A DNA stretch of 64,000 nt from Darksidea phi (lineage: Eukaryota > Ascomycota > Dothideomycetes > Pleosporales > Lentitheciaceae), in NCBI GenBank assembly GCA_030770425.1, contig JASJFT010000106.1:62001-126000 (forward strand), in the 5' to 3' direction. The notes beneath the pieces were generated by a model. It was not told the origin of the DNA, did no database searches, and saw nothing but the letters and a program-made list of their open reading frames with translations. Numbering within the stretch: position 1 is the first letter of the stretch; each line of letters starts with the position of its first letter. Positions 1 through 12,391 of the stretch are shown here, one piece after another. The translations under genes were made by a program, and so were the position numbers.

Positions 1-583
1 GATGGGTGGAAAACAGTTATGCTGCGTGACATTGCCGCCAACGGCGGCTATCGAGAATTGTTCTCTAGAAGCGGACGACAACAACATTGAAGTCCGTCGC
101 AACGAGCTGCAGTTGAATAGCGCGCGAGTGGACATGAGCGCGCTACCGCCTCGCTCTCGTCGCGTTTGATTTCTAGAAGCCTTCTGCAGCCCCGCTCATT
201 CATCACTTGCTTTCAAACACCCTCAGGTACCATCACCTTTCCCGCTACAAGGCTGTAGCAAGCTGCGACAATGCTGCCGGTTCAACGACAGACACGAAAC
301 AGACGCCGTCTCCGAGTTTTCGGCACCGCCTGAGGCCCGTTCTGAGACGCTTGGACGGAATCCCACCAATCAGCGACATACGCCTAAGCCGCTCCGCTCT
401 CGATCTAGACGTGCAGGAATAGAGGGCGAAGGAACCGTATCCACATCGTGGTAGCGAACATCGTGAGATCACGCAGTAGCCAGCCCTCTTGTCTAGCATG
501 CAGGCGACACCATTATGCGACCTCCACTGTCACCATGCCGAATGTCAAGCCAAGAATTGCATAGCTGCAGACTGCCTTTTGCC
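1..583. other. 5' intergenic region, no supported gene
   Basis: Short open frames occur on both strands, but none has a recognisable domain, signal peptide or credible splice structure. The stretch is best read as the upstream region of the secreted-protein gene that starts at 818. Confidence 0.5.
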
Positions 584-740
584 TATATATAAGTGCAATG
601 CGCCATCTGCCTTGAGCTTTCTTTTCTATTCATCGAGTCAATCGTCTGTTACAAAGTCTTTCGTTTTCGTCGTCTGTTTTTCTCAACCTTCACTTCTATC
701 GTTCCTGGAGAAACGATCTCGGCCAGTCCTTTTCAACCCT
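584..740 (+). promoter_or_regulatory. Probable core promoter of the 818 gene: TATA box and pyrimidine-rich leader
   Basis: A TATATATAAG stretch lies at about 583-592, followed by a long CT-rich tract (about 608-740) running to within 80 bases of the ATG at 818. A TATA box followed by a pyrimidine-rich leader is common in front of highly expressed ascomycete genes. Start-site use is inferred, not seen. Confidence 0.5.
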
Positions 741-817
741 GTATTACTTCTTTCGTGTTTACTGCAACGACATTCTTTTCACGTAACGATAACGTTTGAA
801 CTCTTCCGACCAACGAT

Positions 818-1730
818 ATGAAGCAATCAATCATTTACGCTGCTGGCCTCATTGGTGCCGTGGCCGCTCGCCCGGGTGTCAACAGGTACTCCTTCGCAAA
901 GCGCGAGGTTCCCCAGGAGCATGCCCACAGGAACGTCAACCTCGTCATTAACGACCTGTTGGCCTTGAACAACCCGGACAACATCCAGGATGCCATCTTT
1001 GGTCTTCTCGGTGCCGCTGCAGGCATCGAAGGTGCTGGCAACATTGCTGATGCAGGTATGTGTTCTGCGCTCAGAACTAGATCGACCACCGTGGCTGACT
1101 TGTATAGACTGCCTCCAGCAAGCCACCGCCGATCAGGCTTTCACCAACGCCAAGGAAGCCGGCGATGTCAACGGTATGAGCTTTGCTCTCATATACCGTG
1201 CCCTGGAGCGCAACACCGGTTCCGTTGGTCTCGCATCGGTCCCTTGCGAGTCTATCCAGGCCGTCAACCCCGAGATCGCTGCTCTCCAGCAGCACCAGGA
1301 CCCCGCGGGTGAAGGTGCTCAGGAACTCAACAAGCAGATTGCCACTGAGCTCGCCACCCAGATCGCTTCTGTTGGTGGCGACCCACTGCTCGCCAACGAG
1401 GCCAGCACTTTCGCGCCTGGTGAGCTCGGCGACGAAACTGGCGCTGGTAACACTTGTGACGACGACCAGGATGACCTTGGTTGCATCAACTCTCTTGGTC
1501 TCCGTGTTGATGACCTTACCGAGGACGAGATCTTGGCCGCTGTTGGTGGAGGAGCTGGTGCCGCTGCTGATGCCGATGCCGATGCCGATGCCGAAGACGC
1601 TCAAGATGTTGCCGCTGATGCTGGAAACGCACAGGGTGGCGCAAAGAACGCAAAGGGAGTTGGCAAAAATGCCGCCGCTGCCTGCGCCGCCGGAAAGACC
1701 CGTCGCACCCGTGGCGAGGTAGGCTTCTAA
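818..1730 (+). CDS. Secreted cysteine-containing protein with Ala/Asp-rich tail
   Basis: Two exons, 818-1055 and 1108-1730, joined across a 52-bp intron (GTATGT donor, CTGAC branch, TAG acceptor), give 286 residues. The first 17-18 residues are a clear signal peptide, and a KR dibasic site (possible Kex2 cleavage) follows near residue 28. The middle part, with motifs such as ADQAFTNAKEAGD and ALERNTGSVG, matches my memory of a widespread ascomycete secreted family often mis-annotated as 'ribosomal protein S17' or 'Celp0028 effector-like'; its function is unknown to me. Several cysteines (DCL, PCES, NTCD, GCIN) could form disulfides. The tail is low complexity: an AD dipeptide run near residues 225-240, then Ala/Gly/Asn/Lys-rich. 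The ATG at 818 is the first one after the leader and directly precedes the signal peptide. Confidence 0.85.
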
Positions 1731-4700
1731 GTTGCTACGATAGGGATGAAGGTGATGGAGTTAGGGTAGATATGTGATGCTACTTCTGGAATACGTAACT
1801 CGGGCGGGAGGACTTGTATGTACTGTTCCTAGGATGGAATCAGTAAGGAGGCTTCTTATCATGATCGTTTTTTCACATATACCAATACATTGTTTTTGCA
1901 TCAATGAGCTCTTTCCAGTGATACTTTGTAGATAGTTGCTGGTATTCGAAGGCTGTGAACTTAGTTAAGTGCCAAGAACATACCGTTGGTAGATGTATCG
2001 CAAGGATCGCATTTGGTCTAGTGGTGGCGAACGGCCACTAAACTATCCCAGGACCTCCATTCCTTCGATCGCAACGACCGCCTCTCCGACCAGTAGTACG
2101 CCGTTTGAGATGGGTTTCCTGTTCGTATTGACGGCATTGCGGCACTTCCGTCAGCGAGGGTCCCTTACAGACTGAGGGTAGACGGCATAAGCTTTACATA
2201 CGTATATCTGATGCTCTTCATAAGCGCTTGGGGAGCTATCCCGGATCCATCCGTTTGTGGTCATCCCCTTCATCTTTTGGTTGCGAGTGCTCCTAACCCC
2301 GGCGGACCCGTCGGCGTTCTGGTTTGTGGTAGATCAGGACTCAGTCCACGGTGTACTCGGAGACTAGTACTCCTTGTTACCTTCTCAGTGCTGCTTGTGC
2401 CAAGCCTCGGGATAATAACTCTGAAAGCCATGCATTGTATCCTGGGCCGCGGCTTCATTCTTGGACGGGGTGGTTGTCTGACACCGCAGTGCTCGATCTC
2501 GCCGTCATCCCTCTGTGGACGAATATTAAGGCGGCGGGATTGTTATATAGGATGTAGTGACACGGTCATTGACGAAAGGCAGGTGGGGTACCGTTTACGT
2601 ACGAGTGGGAGCAGTCGTGGTACAGGTGAAAACGGTCGACGTAGCGCGCGCTATAAGAACTTCGAGAGCGCTCCGGATGCGGTTCGCAGAGCATCGTTGT
2701 GGCTGCTCCGCGAGCTGTTGGCGACCTACTTGTTTCAGATTCGAGCATATGGCGGGCAGACCTTGAGAATGTTGCCGGTCTAGAGGCCTTCTGGATGAGA
2801 TTTACAGAGGATGGCTGTTAGCCGTAGCGAAGCTACGTTGATGAGATTGAACCGTTGATTACCTCTCACGAATATCTGGTACTCTCTTCGCTGCCAGCAA
2901 CTTAGGGTAACAACCACGGGGATAAAGATCGCGAAGTTGTACTGCGCTCTCACGACGCAGCTCCCATCAGAAAAATCAAGTCAGCCGAGCGTCGTCTACC
3001 CCCGCATCACGTACATGGTCTATGCATCGTTTTGATTCCCCGGGTACGGTATCACAGAGTCTGGAGCATCTCGGGGGATCTTGGCGGGATCTTGGCGAGG
3101 CTCCTTGGCCGTCTTCTCTCTGGAGTATTGATTTAGAATACTGAGGATACCACGTAGTTCGGTTACAAGAACGACTACTTGTCTGCTGAGCTCCAAACCG
3201 GCTTGAGAATTGGGGGATACCTCTTTAGATAGACATGCAGGTGGGGAGCATAAACGCTCGAGGAAGTCTGCTTCCCAAGTTTGAGAGTGCCCATACCTGC
3301 ATGGCTGCGGTCGTTTGTTTGTGCGAGGAATGATGTTGAAGTGGCGATTCGCCCGTGGGCGACGGCCTAAGAGCGATTAGTCGAAAGCTATTCGGTGGTG
3401 CCATCCACACTTTCGATTGTCAATGCCAAATGAAAGTTAGTCCAGAAGAATTTTTTTGGATTGGCTGGCTGTGGTGGATATCGACTCGGGAGGAATGAGC
3501 ACCGGCATGTCCAATCTCAGGTCGTCAATATGCAGAGAGTAGACATCACAGGCGAGCGAGCGCTTCGACTGGAGCAAGGTCCAGCCAAGATGGACCTCGT
3601 GCCGCGACACCCCACGGCCTCGAGTGGTCCGCGAGGTCGATACGATCAGCATTTTCTTGAGAATGCAAAAATGCGCCCAATCAGGCGTGCATGGTCAGCA
3701 ATTCCCTCGTCACATGGCCGTATCAGGAACCCCTGTTGGGAAAAGCAAATATTGGTTTGTGATGAGCTGCACGGGGAGTAGCGTGCCCGATTGCGGCGAA
3801 GCGCTAGTTCAACGTCTCGATAGACTTGAGAACTGTGGGGAGTGGAGATGGAAGGACAGTATGATGCGACGACGAATGCGACTTGGAATGACAGGGTGCC
3901 GGGAGGTGAATGGGGTACGTTGAGGAAAGAAGTACTGGCAACAACGTAAGGCAATAATTCGACGCATGGGGAGCACTCGATCCTGCACCGCAACAGCTGA
4001 AGCAGCCGCAGAGCATGTCTTGCTCTGGCGTTGGGCGGGAGCGAATGGGAGAGCGAAGCTGTGTCGTGACGCGGAACCGACGTGTAGTAGCCGCACCGCT
4101 GGCAGACCCACAAGACCAACGCGGCCAGGAGCATATCGATACAGCAAACGCTCGTTCTCAGGTGCAGCTGAGGCGGGGGGCTGTGGGGGGGAGTGCATCG
4201 ATGCGCCCATAATCTCTTCATGCAGGAAGACGCCGTTGTGTAGCCCGACGCCGGAGGATGGCATGGGGGCGTGGCAGCGGATGGGTGAGGAGTGCGGTCG
4301 TGACAAGTGTTCGTGCAGCAGACGCAGGGGCCGTGATGTGCGCGCACAGACCGGGTGGCTGCCAAATCGGGCGGGACACGGTGGACCGACGCGTCGCGAC
4401 GCGTCCGACGGCCGCTGTTGGAGCAGCCCCTTCACGTGCTGATTGGGACACGGAGGGGCCGCTGCTGGGTCGCCTGCACGAGGCCCCGTCGACTACGCGC
4501 GGGATGAGCGGATGCATCGCGCAGTGCGCTGGATCGGGGAGTGGATTGAATGCATGGAGGCATAAGCGGGTGAGTGGGTGAGTAGTGAGTGAGTGAATGG
4601 GTGTCTAATGGGGTCTGCGGGTCTGCTAGGGCGGCGTCTGGCCTATCGCTAGTGCTTGGCGTGAGGCTGGCGCATGGGCCAGCGCTAAGGTGGCCGCGCC

Positions 4701-5371
4701 TGCCCCGACCGATAATCATCCCCAACTCTCCGCCCCGGCATCACTCACCGCACCCGCACCACCACCACCACTACCACCACCAGCATCCACGACGCCCACG
4801 CCCGCCCGTCGCACCCGCGATGCGCTGACTGAGGCACCCATTGCGCCCCCCCGGACGAGACGACGTCCTCGTGTGTTCGCGTCATCCACGCCCGCCGCCG
4901 CTGATGGGCAGCGAGTGACGCCTGCGGCCGCCGTCGCTTCGACCCGCGCTCTCGACACCCTCTGCGCGACTCCTCCACACACCCGCCGATCCCCTCCGCC
5001 GTCGTCGACGCCTGCGCGTGCACTGCTGTGCTCCTGGTGCCTTTCACCACACCTCGTCGAATTTTTCTTGCGCGCTATCTGCCGTGCGCTCTGCGCGCCG
5101 CCATCTGCTACGCGCCCGCCGCCGGAACGACGTCCTCGCGCCGTTCCTTGCCTACGACGCCTTTGCGACGACTCCAGGAGCGCATTGAAGCGTGCGCAAC
5201 GCCTTGCGACGGCTCGAGCGACCGCATCCAGGGCGCAATCTCCCTGGTCGCCCGTGTAACCAGCTGTGCAGCCGCACAGTCGCGTTCGCAGCTTCCAAAC
5301 ACCTGCTGCCACCCGCCTGCACTCACGGGTACGTACGTCGAATCGGAGAGCAGCAAATTACGTAGACGAAC
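1731..5371. other. Long intergenic region; the end is probably 5' UTR of the 5372 gene
   Basis: About 3.6 kb without a supportable gene. Open frames at 3646-4365 (minus), 3809-4435 (minus) and 4716-5312 (minus) are overlapping, compositionally biased products of GC-rich sequence and show no domain. From about 4690 to 5371 the plus strand is strongly C-rich (ACC/CAC runs near 4740-4800, then CT/CG-rich), typical of a long pyrimidine-rich fungal leader, so I read it as promoter and 5' UTR of the next gene. Confidence 0.5.
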
Positions 5372-7276
5372 ATGTCAAATATCACCATGGACCCTGAGCG
5401 CCCCCATCTCTCCATCACCCTCCCCAGGAACTTCACGTTCCACTACCACGACGGCCAGCTGCCGCGCACCCCAGAGCCAGAGTCGCAGCCAGATGAGCTC
5501 GTGCCGCCACCACCGCCCCGACAGATGCTCAAGGTCCGCCGACGTCGCACTACATTTGTGCCTACCCACGACATCAGCGAGCTCAACGACGCCGACGACG
5601 TCGCCCCCGTTCCGACTATCGAAGGCCCGGAGCTCCACTCGGATGTCTCGACTGACCTGCCCATGTTCCCTTCCAATATGGACTGCGAGTACCTGTCTCC
5701 GGGAGTAGCCTTCGGTCGCATGCTGTCACCGCCAAAGACGCCTGTCGCCCAGATGGGGAGTCTGACCAATTTTGACGGGCCGCAGCACTGGTCTGATATG
5801 GGCCACTCCAGCCAGAGCGAAACTTCAAGCCGCCCTACTTCCTCATCCGGCTTCTCAGACTCGTCTATTTCGTCCAGAGACAGCTTTGAGTCGTTCCCTT
5901 CTTTGGGCGGCAGTTGCACGAGCCCCGAGGAAGAGATGGCCGATCCCTTCACCTTCGGCTCACCGTCACCAAAATTCCCCCAACTCATGTCCCCACTCCC
6001 TACTCTCCAGCCGCGCCCCGTCAAAAAGCTGAAGCTGAGGACAACTTTTAACGAGGACATGGACCACCACCTCTGGATGACTTACATGAAGTATCTGCAG
6101 GATCCCACCGTGACGCCCTTCAAAGCGCTGCCGAGCACCGTACCGCCGAATGGCGTGTGTCATCGAGTGGCTCGGTTGGCCCGCAAGACGTGGAAAGGCG
6201 GTCGTTCACCCTCGACGGCTGCCAGGATGCGCTCAGCGTCTCGACATGGATCGCGATGCGCTACTCCCGACACCATTAAGCCCCTCAAGAGTGGCAGTAG
6301 CACTCCAGTGCCCGGCGCCAACAGGCCCTATCCACGCTTTCCGGACGAAAAACAGACCCGCAAACGACTGCGATATCTAGCTCGGCAGAAGCCAACGCTG
6401 TCGGCCCACTACCAGCGCTTGCTTCATCGCTCACCGTCGCCTTTCCAGTCTTCGTCTCCGCAGTCGTCGGAGCGACAGTCGACTCACACGGCGGGACTGT
6501 CCTCGCCATTCTCACAGGAAGCGTCGAGCTTCTCGACGCGTGATATGAACGTGTCGCTTACCACGAGCACCGCAGCATCCATGCAGTTCGGAAATCCGTT
6601 GTCTCAATTAGCAAGCGATGCCACACCCCGTCCTGTGGAGAATGATCGTGCCAATATGCGAGCCTCGGCGCACCAGAAGTCGCAGTCGCTCCACATCGGT
6701 CTCGGATTGGGCAACGTCATCAGTTCTTCTTTCCAGTCCATGTCGCGAATGACCAACATGAGCATGAACCAGCCCAATGCGCGGACATGGCATGCACCAT
6801 CGGCACACCCGTCTAGGCTGGGGTCGCCTCTGCAGCTGCATGCGCCCCGGCCTATTTCGCGTCCGTTCAAGCGCCGCGCTCTCCACAACTTCGAGGTGCA
6901 GGCTCGAAACCGAGGCAACAGCTTTATCGATCAGGTCTTTGGCGCCCCGGCTGAGTCTAGCCACCGCCGAGTTCGAAGTCGCGGCTTCAGCCTGGGCGAT
7001 ATGGGCGAAGGTGCGCGACGACTGCCCCTATCAACTAGTGGTCCGCCCGAGCTCAACCCGTTTGCTACTATGGGTTCGTCTTCGCTCGCCTCACCTGAAC
7101 TCTCGCCTGCGCTAGCCCAAGGGCAAGCTACCGTTCGACTCGGTTCCCCTTTTGTCAGTCGGCCGAACCACACCTTTCCACGAGCCTCAACCTCGTACGG
7201 ATTCGAGCCTCCAGCATCGTTTGAGCAACGCTTTGCCGGGTTGCCTAGTGACCCCGCGCATCTGTCTCGCCAGTAG
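5372..7276 (+). CDS. Large Ser/Pro-rich protein with one conserved block, possible nuclear factor
   Basis: A single-exon frame of 634 residues from an ATG at 5372. Most of the protein is disordered (Ser/Pro/Thr-rich, many SP sites that could be phosphorylated). One ordered segment, about residues 215-270, is basic and aromatic: KKLKLRTTFNEDMDHHLWMT, then a YMKYLQDPTVTPFK block and CHRVARLARKTWKG. This looks like a short helical, possibly homeodomain/SANT-like DNA-binding block that I remember from conserved ascomycete proteins, but I cannot name the family. A second basic stretch (RPFKRRALHNFEVQARNRG) lies near residues 495-515 and could be a nuclear localisation signal. No membrane segment is visible. 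A role as a nuclear regulator is inference. Confidence 0.8.
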   Translation: MSNITMDPERPHLSITLPRNFTFHYHDGQLPRTPEPESQPDELVPPPPPRQMLKVRRRRTTFVPTHDISELNDADDVAPVPTIEGPELHSDVSTDLPMFPSNMDCEYLSPGVAFGRMLSPPKTPVAQMGSLTNFDGPQHWSDMGHSSQSETSSRPTSSSGFSDSSISSRDSFESFPSLGGSCTSPEEEMADPFTFGSPSPKFPQLMSPLPTLQPRPVKKLKLRTTFNEDMDHHLWMTYMKYLQDPTVTPFKALPSTVPPNGVCHRVARLARKTWKGGRSPSTAARMRSASRHGSRCATPDTIKPLKSGSSTPVPGANRPYPRFPDEKQTRKRLRYLARQKPTLSAHYQRLLHRSPSPFQSSSPQSSERQSTHTAGLSSPFSQEASSFSTRDMNVSLTTSTAASMQFGNPLSQLASDATPRPVENDRANMRASAHQKSQSLHIGLGLGNVISSSFQSMSRMTNMSMNQPNARTWHAPSAHPSRLGSPLQLHAPRPISRPFKRRALHNFEVQARNRGNSFIDQVFGAPAESSHRRVRSRGFSLGDMGEGARRLPLSTSGPPELNPFATMGSSSLASPELSPALAQGQATVRLGSPFVSRPNHTFPRASTSYGFEPPASFEQRFAGLPSDPAHLSRQ

Positions 7277-9827
7277 CTGTTTGCCGCCTTCTTTTCTCAG
7301 CAACAGTTGTGCATTGCATCATCGGCGTTAGCATTGGCAGCTTCACAGCGCCGCCCATTGCATCTCGGAATCATCTTGTGAGATTTCTCACACTGGCCCA
7401 AGGCCATTATCCGCCATTTGAAAAGCATCTCTTATGTCTCTCTACACTGCACTTACCTTTTACCTTCTGTGGCCACCTCACATTTGTTGTGTTTACCTTA
7501 CTTCGGGGATTTATACTTGACTGCATTGAGAGATGGCCATGTTTTTGTCTTCTTTCTTCTCTTTTTGGGTGCTGGGTTCATGACAACGACTGTATGAACC
7601 ACTTTGGTTTCCGGGCCATCTGCTTCCATAATGCGGGAGCAAAGCGGCGAGACGAGCAGGGAGCGGCGAAGCAAATGGGACGATGAACAAGTCGAACGTA
7701 CCCATCCCCTAGCATGGCTCTTGAATGAGATGCCGTCTCCGTCGACACGCTTCTTTTGTACATTCCACGCACTCACTGCACGACCTACCTTCTTTTCCTT
7801 CTTGGCCCATAACCTTGGTGCGCCTCTACTTCTTTCCTTGGGCCCATAGCTCTTTATCCCCTTCATTCTCCTTGCTCACGACGGAACGCTCAAGCTTATG
7901 ACAGATTCGGATTGGCGTCGGTAACGGGGCTTTTTCTCTCGGGGGGTCTTCACGATGTCAATGAGTATCGAGGAACGTGAACGACTAATCCGTAATCTTT
8001 ATCTCGGGACGTGGCAGGCGGTCTGCTCGACGTTTGCACGGAAAGACCGGTGGAAGATTGAACGACGGAGGCGAAGTTCTGATTCTGTATTGTGGTAGCG
8101 GTTGGGTGAGCTGGTCCTTTCTAGATAAACGTCTGTGTGGATTAGCTAGTTATGAAGAACTGGAGATTTCGTGGCAGTTTTCGAAGTGCACTCGCATTGG
8201 CTGACCGAGGCGTCTGCACTCCGCCCCATATACAAGGCAACATTGACAATGTAAGAGTGACTGATCCGGGGACCGAAGACAAGTGAAAAGCCTCGCACCA
8301 CGTCGTGCGAGGAAGGGACTCAGCCTTCTCTTATAACCCCCGTCACCCAACACCTCCGGAGAGTTGCATGGTGAAACCCCGCCCGCACACTCATCACACA
8401 TGTGCGGCAGGCAGGCAAGCAGCAAAAAAAAGAATCGCGCTGACTCAAGTGGAGTCGGCACCAACATAAAATTTCCAAGCGAAGTTTCGCGGCGTCGAAG
8501 TCCCCCGGATGGGGCTTAGCGCCCCACTTTCATGACTGCTTCTCTGACCGCTTGAGACGAGTTAAGCTGCATCATGTGGCCGCGCGCGGGCGTGGTTGAC
8601 GTGTTCTTAATTGATTTTGGGGGCCCGCGGGGTGCGGCTGAGGGGGGTTGGTGTTGGTGCTGCGCCGACGCGGGTTTGCTGCGTCGCGTGCTCGCCAGTA
8701 GGTTTGGGTTGGGCTGAGGGGTTCGGCCCTTTGCAATGGGTGGTGCCGTCAGGTCATGTCACATATGGGCTTGAGGGGTTTTGGGGATTGGGTGGAGGAG
8801 ACGTATGTAGACGTTTGAATGGCTGGGATTGAAAAGGAATATTTGCGAGCGGGGAGGGGGAGACGGGCTGAGGGTTGCTGCTGGGGTGGAGGGCGCGGAG
8901 GGGCTGGGTGCTTGCATGGCGTGGGTGCAGTGGTGAGCAGAGGGGGCTGACGCTTAGTCGATGGAAGCTGCGAGGCTTTATTGCCTGAGAAATGCTCACG
9001 GCACAAGGGAATTGTGGATTTGGTGTTGCCGGGTGTAGTAGTCGTTGGCTTGTTCTACCGTCTCCTCGCCGACGTGCATGTTGATGTAAGGCGAGCTGGT
9101 TAAGTGTACATCTGTCGAGGACATTGGTCGGAGTGGCTGAATGTTAGCTCAACTATCGTATTACGTAGGTAAAGTACTCTCTTACGACACGTTATCGATC
9201 CGAAACGGCAGTGGCATGATCGGTACAGCCAACATGTCGCAGCATATCGATCAGTCCATGCTCGATCTCACCATCTTCCGCTGGTGAATTCCCCTAAAAC
9301 CTGTCGAAGCCGTGATAAAACCAACGTCGCGTGGAAAGACATGCATCACGGAGTGCGAGAAAGTAGCATGACATTGTAGAAGCTCGAGGAAAGCGCTGTG
9401 GATGTCAGTGATGACGACGGCGTGGTATCCGAAAGTTGTCACCTAGTGAAGCGAACCCGCGTCCGGGAGTAGGGTGGGTCATCATCTCGTCCGAGCTCTG
9501 CCATAAAAGGTGCGTGATTCAGGCCGAGAGCGCTTCTTTCTCATCCTTTTCCATCTCTTCCACCGACGGCTCGCCATACCCTGGTCACTCTGATACGCAC
9601 AAAATCCTCCCACCCAAATAACTCAGGAGGAGGCAGATGTTCAAGCACAGCGGCATTACGAACAGGGCTGTGTCTAAAAGATGATGTCCCGCCATGTGGC
9701 CTGCCAGCAAACCTGCTATGGACCCTGTATAAACGACTTTTCATCCAGGTAAACCGTAAGCGTCCTGCATTACGATTTTACACGAATCAGTCAAAGAGAG
9801 GTGTGATCCCTACACTGTCATCCAACG
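7277..9827. other. Intergenic, no supported gene
   Basis: 3' flank of the 5372 gene and spacer. Open frames at 7498-7866 (minus), 8150-8467 (minus), 8611-8832 (plus) and 8749-9006 (minus) have skewed composition (G-rich plus strand at 8600-8960) and no recognisable motif. Confidence 0.5.
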
Positions 9828-9829
9828 TT

Positions 9830-10669
9830 GCAAGCAAGAACTGAAGTTTTCCCACAGAGGAAACTGGTTACCCTAAAGGACGAATCAACATTCCGCGATA
9901 CGGGTCATCATAATGGAGGAACGAAGGAGCTTTTGAAAGAAAGGTTTGACATTCTCGACCACGGGTTTCAAGAGATCATGACGACAATATCCGGCGGAAG
10001 CGATCAGAGACTGCTTCCTTCGCGGTTAAGACTAGAGAAAGTGCGCTTACCTAGAACACTCAAGTCGCGACTCGACGAGCTCTATGAGCACACTCCATCC
10101 GCAGAGCGTAAAGCTCTGCAAAATTCCATTTCCGTGATGGAACAGAAATTGCGGCGTTTCGCACCTTCTGCGCTACTGTCTGAGCTAGACGAAAGACTTA
10201 CTACCTGGTCATTTCTGGAAATCTCCTTCCGGCCACCGATGCCACTACAGAGCCGCCCTTGCATCCAGAAGGCTCGGAGGGACAGAAGCACCCCTCGGCT
10301 CGATATATCCGCTTATTCATAGGGCTGTTGGCCTCCCTACCTGGTCGCGTCGTCCTCCTTGGCACACTCCTCTGCCTCTCCGGCAAAGGGTACGCACTGG
10401 ACGATGCCAATATAGTAACGCGAGACGGCTGCTCGAGCTCTCTTGTACAACACGTTGGTCCCGTTGGAATAATCAGCAGAGTGCTATATAACCGCTTCGG
10501 AATCGGATGTTTGCCCTACCTTGTGGGTGCATTATCCCTGTCTTGGCCCATTGTCGAAACGGACCCTAACTCACCTATCCCACTCCTGTATACTGTGTAC
10601 CTGGCACATTTGGCCATCACTACAACATACAGCCGTGCAGCCTTTCGGGATCATGATGACCCCCGCTAG
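9830..10669 (+). pseudogene. Possible degenerate gene of unknown family in two frames
   Basis: Two consecutive reading frames look protein-like. The first (about 9830-10230) encodes a charged helical stretch (KELLKERFDILDHGFQEI, then LDELYEHTPSAERKALQN). The second, shifted frame (about 10220-10669) encodes a membrane-like stretch (RLFIGLLASLPGRVVLLGTL). No ATG fits the first frame well; its upstream end opens with TTG at 9828. No clear intron joins the two. A frameshifted remnant is the simplest reading, but two short unrelated frames remain possible. Confidence 0.3.
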
Positions 10670-10956
10670 TCGCTCTTTCTGAGCATACTACTTTGCGCGG
10701 TAACGGCACTAGTAATTCTCCTGTGGAACACAAGCGGAGCGGAGTCTTCTCTCACGTTCCTACCGCCAGTGTTAAGCTTATGCGCCTTCACGGTTGCCAA
10801 TTTCTCTCCCGTCCAAATGATGGTGCGCAGCGGATGCGAACGCGTTTGGCAGCTCCTCTGCGACCTTCTCCATTCCTGCTTTGGCTGCTTGGGTGGTTGT
10901 TTCTAGAGTATTGGTCAGTGGCTCCAGGGCCCTACTGCCGTTGTCGACAGAGATGA

Positions 10957-12391
10957 AGAAAGTCTTTTTACAGTTACTTTTGAGGAAACTAAAGATAAAC
11001 TATATTATATCGACTCCAGCGACACTACTCAAGGTTGTATCGTAATGCACACCTCATCGCTCCATCACTGAGTACGCATCTCTAGTGTGTTACTCCACCC
11101 AGTAGCGTAAGACCGCATGCGGACCTTTGTAATTATGTATGGCGTTGGGATTTGGATTGAAAATGAAATAGATGTTTTGAGGGGGTTTCTCAAGCATCAC
11201 TACCACGTTACGTTGATGATCGGTACACAAGTACAAAATCACATCTGTCCGACTCGCTCCTGTACCCACGCGATGTCTCATAGCGTTGATAGTCTTAAAA
11301 GCGCTTTCACTTTCGTCATTTAGGTTAGTATAGCATAATATTGACCAAGAGCCAACACTTGGTCATCCTTATCCAGTAACAAGGTAAATACACCCAATCA
11401 TCCTCACCGAGACGACGGATATTAGCCCGCAAGACTTAACCAGAAAATTATCGAGGACCGACTGATACGCTGATACTACCCTAGTGTTGATCCATCGGCT
11501 GGTTAATGAAGGTAACATTATGCAAGAAATACCTAGTAGAGTAATTACGTTGGCGAGCAGAATCTTGCCCGCGTCACCGCACAACCCTAGTCGATATGCA
11601 CACAATGATTCAACTCATGTCCAGTGATCGGGCCCGTAAAATCGGAATAAAGAACAATAAAGAGACTCCCACTATGCAAATCTAAATATTTTACTATACG
11701 CAAGAGCTATATTCGGAGTAGTTTTATTCCGAGTAGACCCTTCTTCTCAACCACCCTATATACTCGGAGTAGCCTGTAGAAGAGAGGGTGGAACTGGCGT
11801 CGTCATAGGGTCATTCGTGCGGCTGTACTGTAGCATCGAGAAACGTGGAACGACCCCTACTCGAACTAGGCGACGAAGTAGAAACGCCGCCCCTCCCATC
11901 AAGAGCCGGCTAGAATACAAGGGCGAAGCAAGACCTAATACACCTGAGATAAGTCGATGAAGAATGTTTGGAAGGCCGCAAGTAAAGTGTTGGGTCTGCA
12001 TACGCGTTCATCCGGCATTGGTTTCGCGTTGGTGCAATCGGCACCACTCGATCCTGAGGGAGGCGCTGCCCTGACCGAACATAATTCCTCTCGTCCCTCT
12101 GTGCCTACTTCATCTCGCACCGTTTCCAAGACGGTGCAAGAATGTCATTTACAACACCAACATCTTTTGGAAACGCTTTTCTCTCACCTCTGGCGGTTAG
12201 AGCAGTGACTAACCATTTGATAAAAGCCGATACAACTCCATTTGTATCAAGTTCTACCGCTCATTCTCCCGGGTACACCACTTTCGCTCTTTCGCCGAGG
12301 GAGTCCCCACATTACAACTCCGTCGCACGGTCTCGTATTCATCAAACGGACCCAACCCGAGCCGGTTTTCCGTTTGGCGTCCTGCACAACC
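10957..12391. other. Intergenic, no supported gene
   Basis: No domain-bearing frame on either strand. Short frames at 11090-11323 and 11756-12129 look random. The final 250 bp lead into the DUF3176 pseudogene. Confidence 0.45.

Noticed and set aside
3646..4435. Overlapping minus-strand frames of 208 and 239 residues
   Set aside because: Cys/His/Pro/Ser-rich composition from GC-rich DNA, no domain, and mutually overlapping open frames on both strands.
4716..5312. 198-residue minus-strand frame rich in Gly, Arg and Val
   Set aside because: It is the reverse of a C-rich leader of the 5372 gene; Ala/Arg/Gly/Val runs follow from simple sequence.
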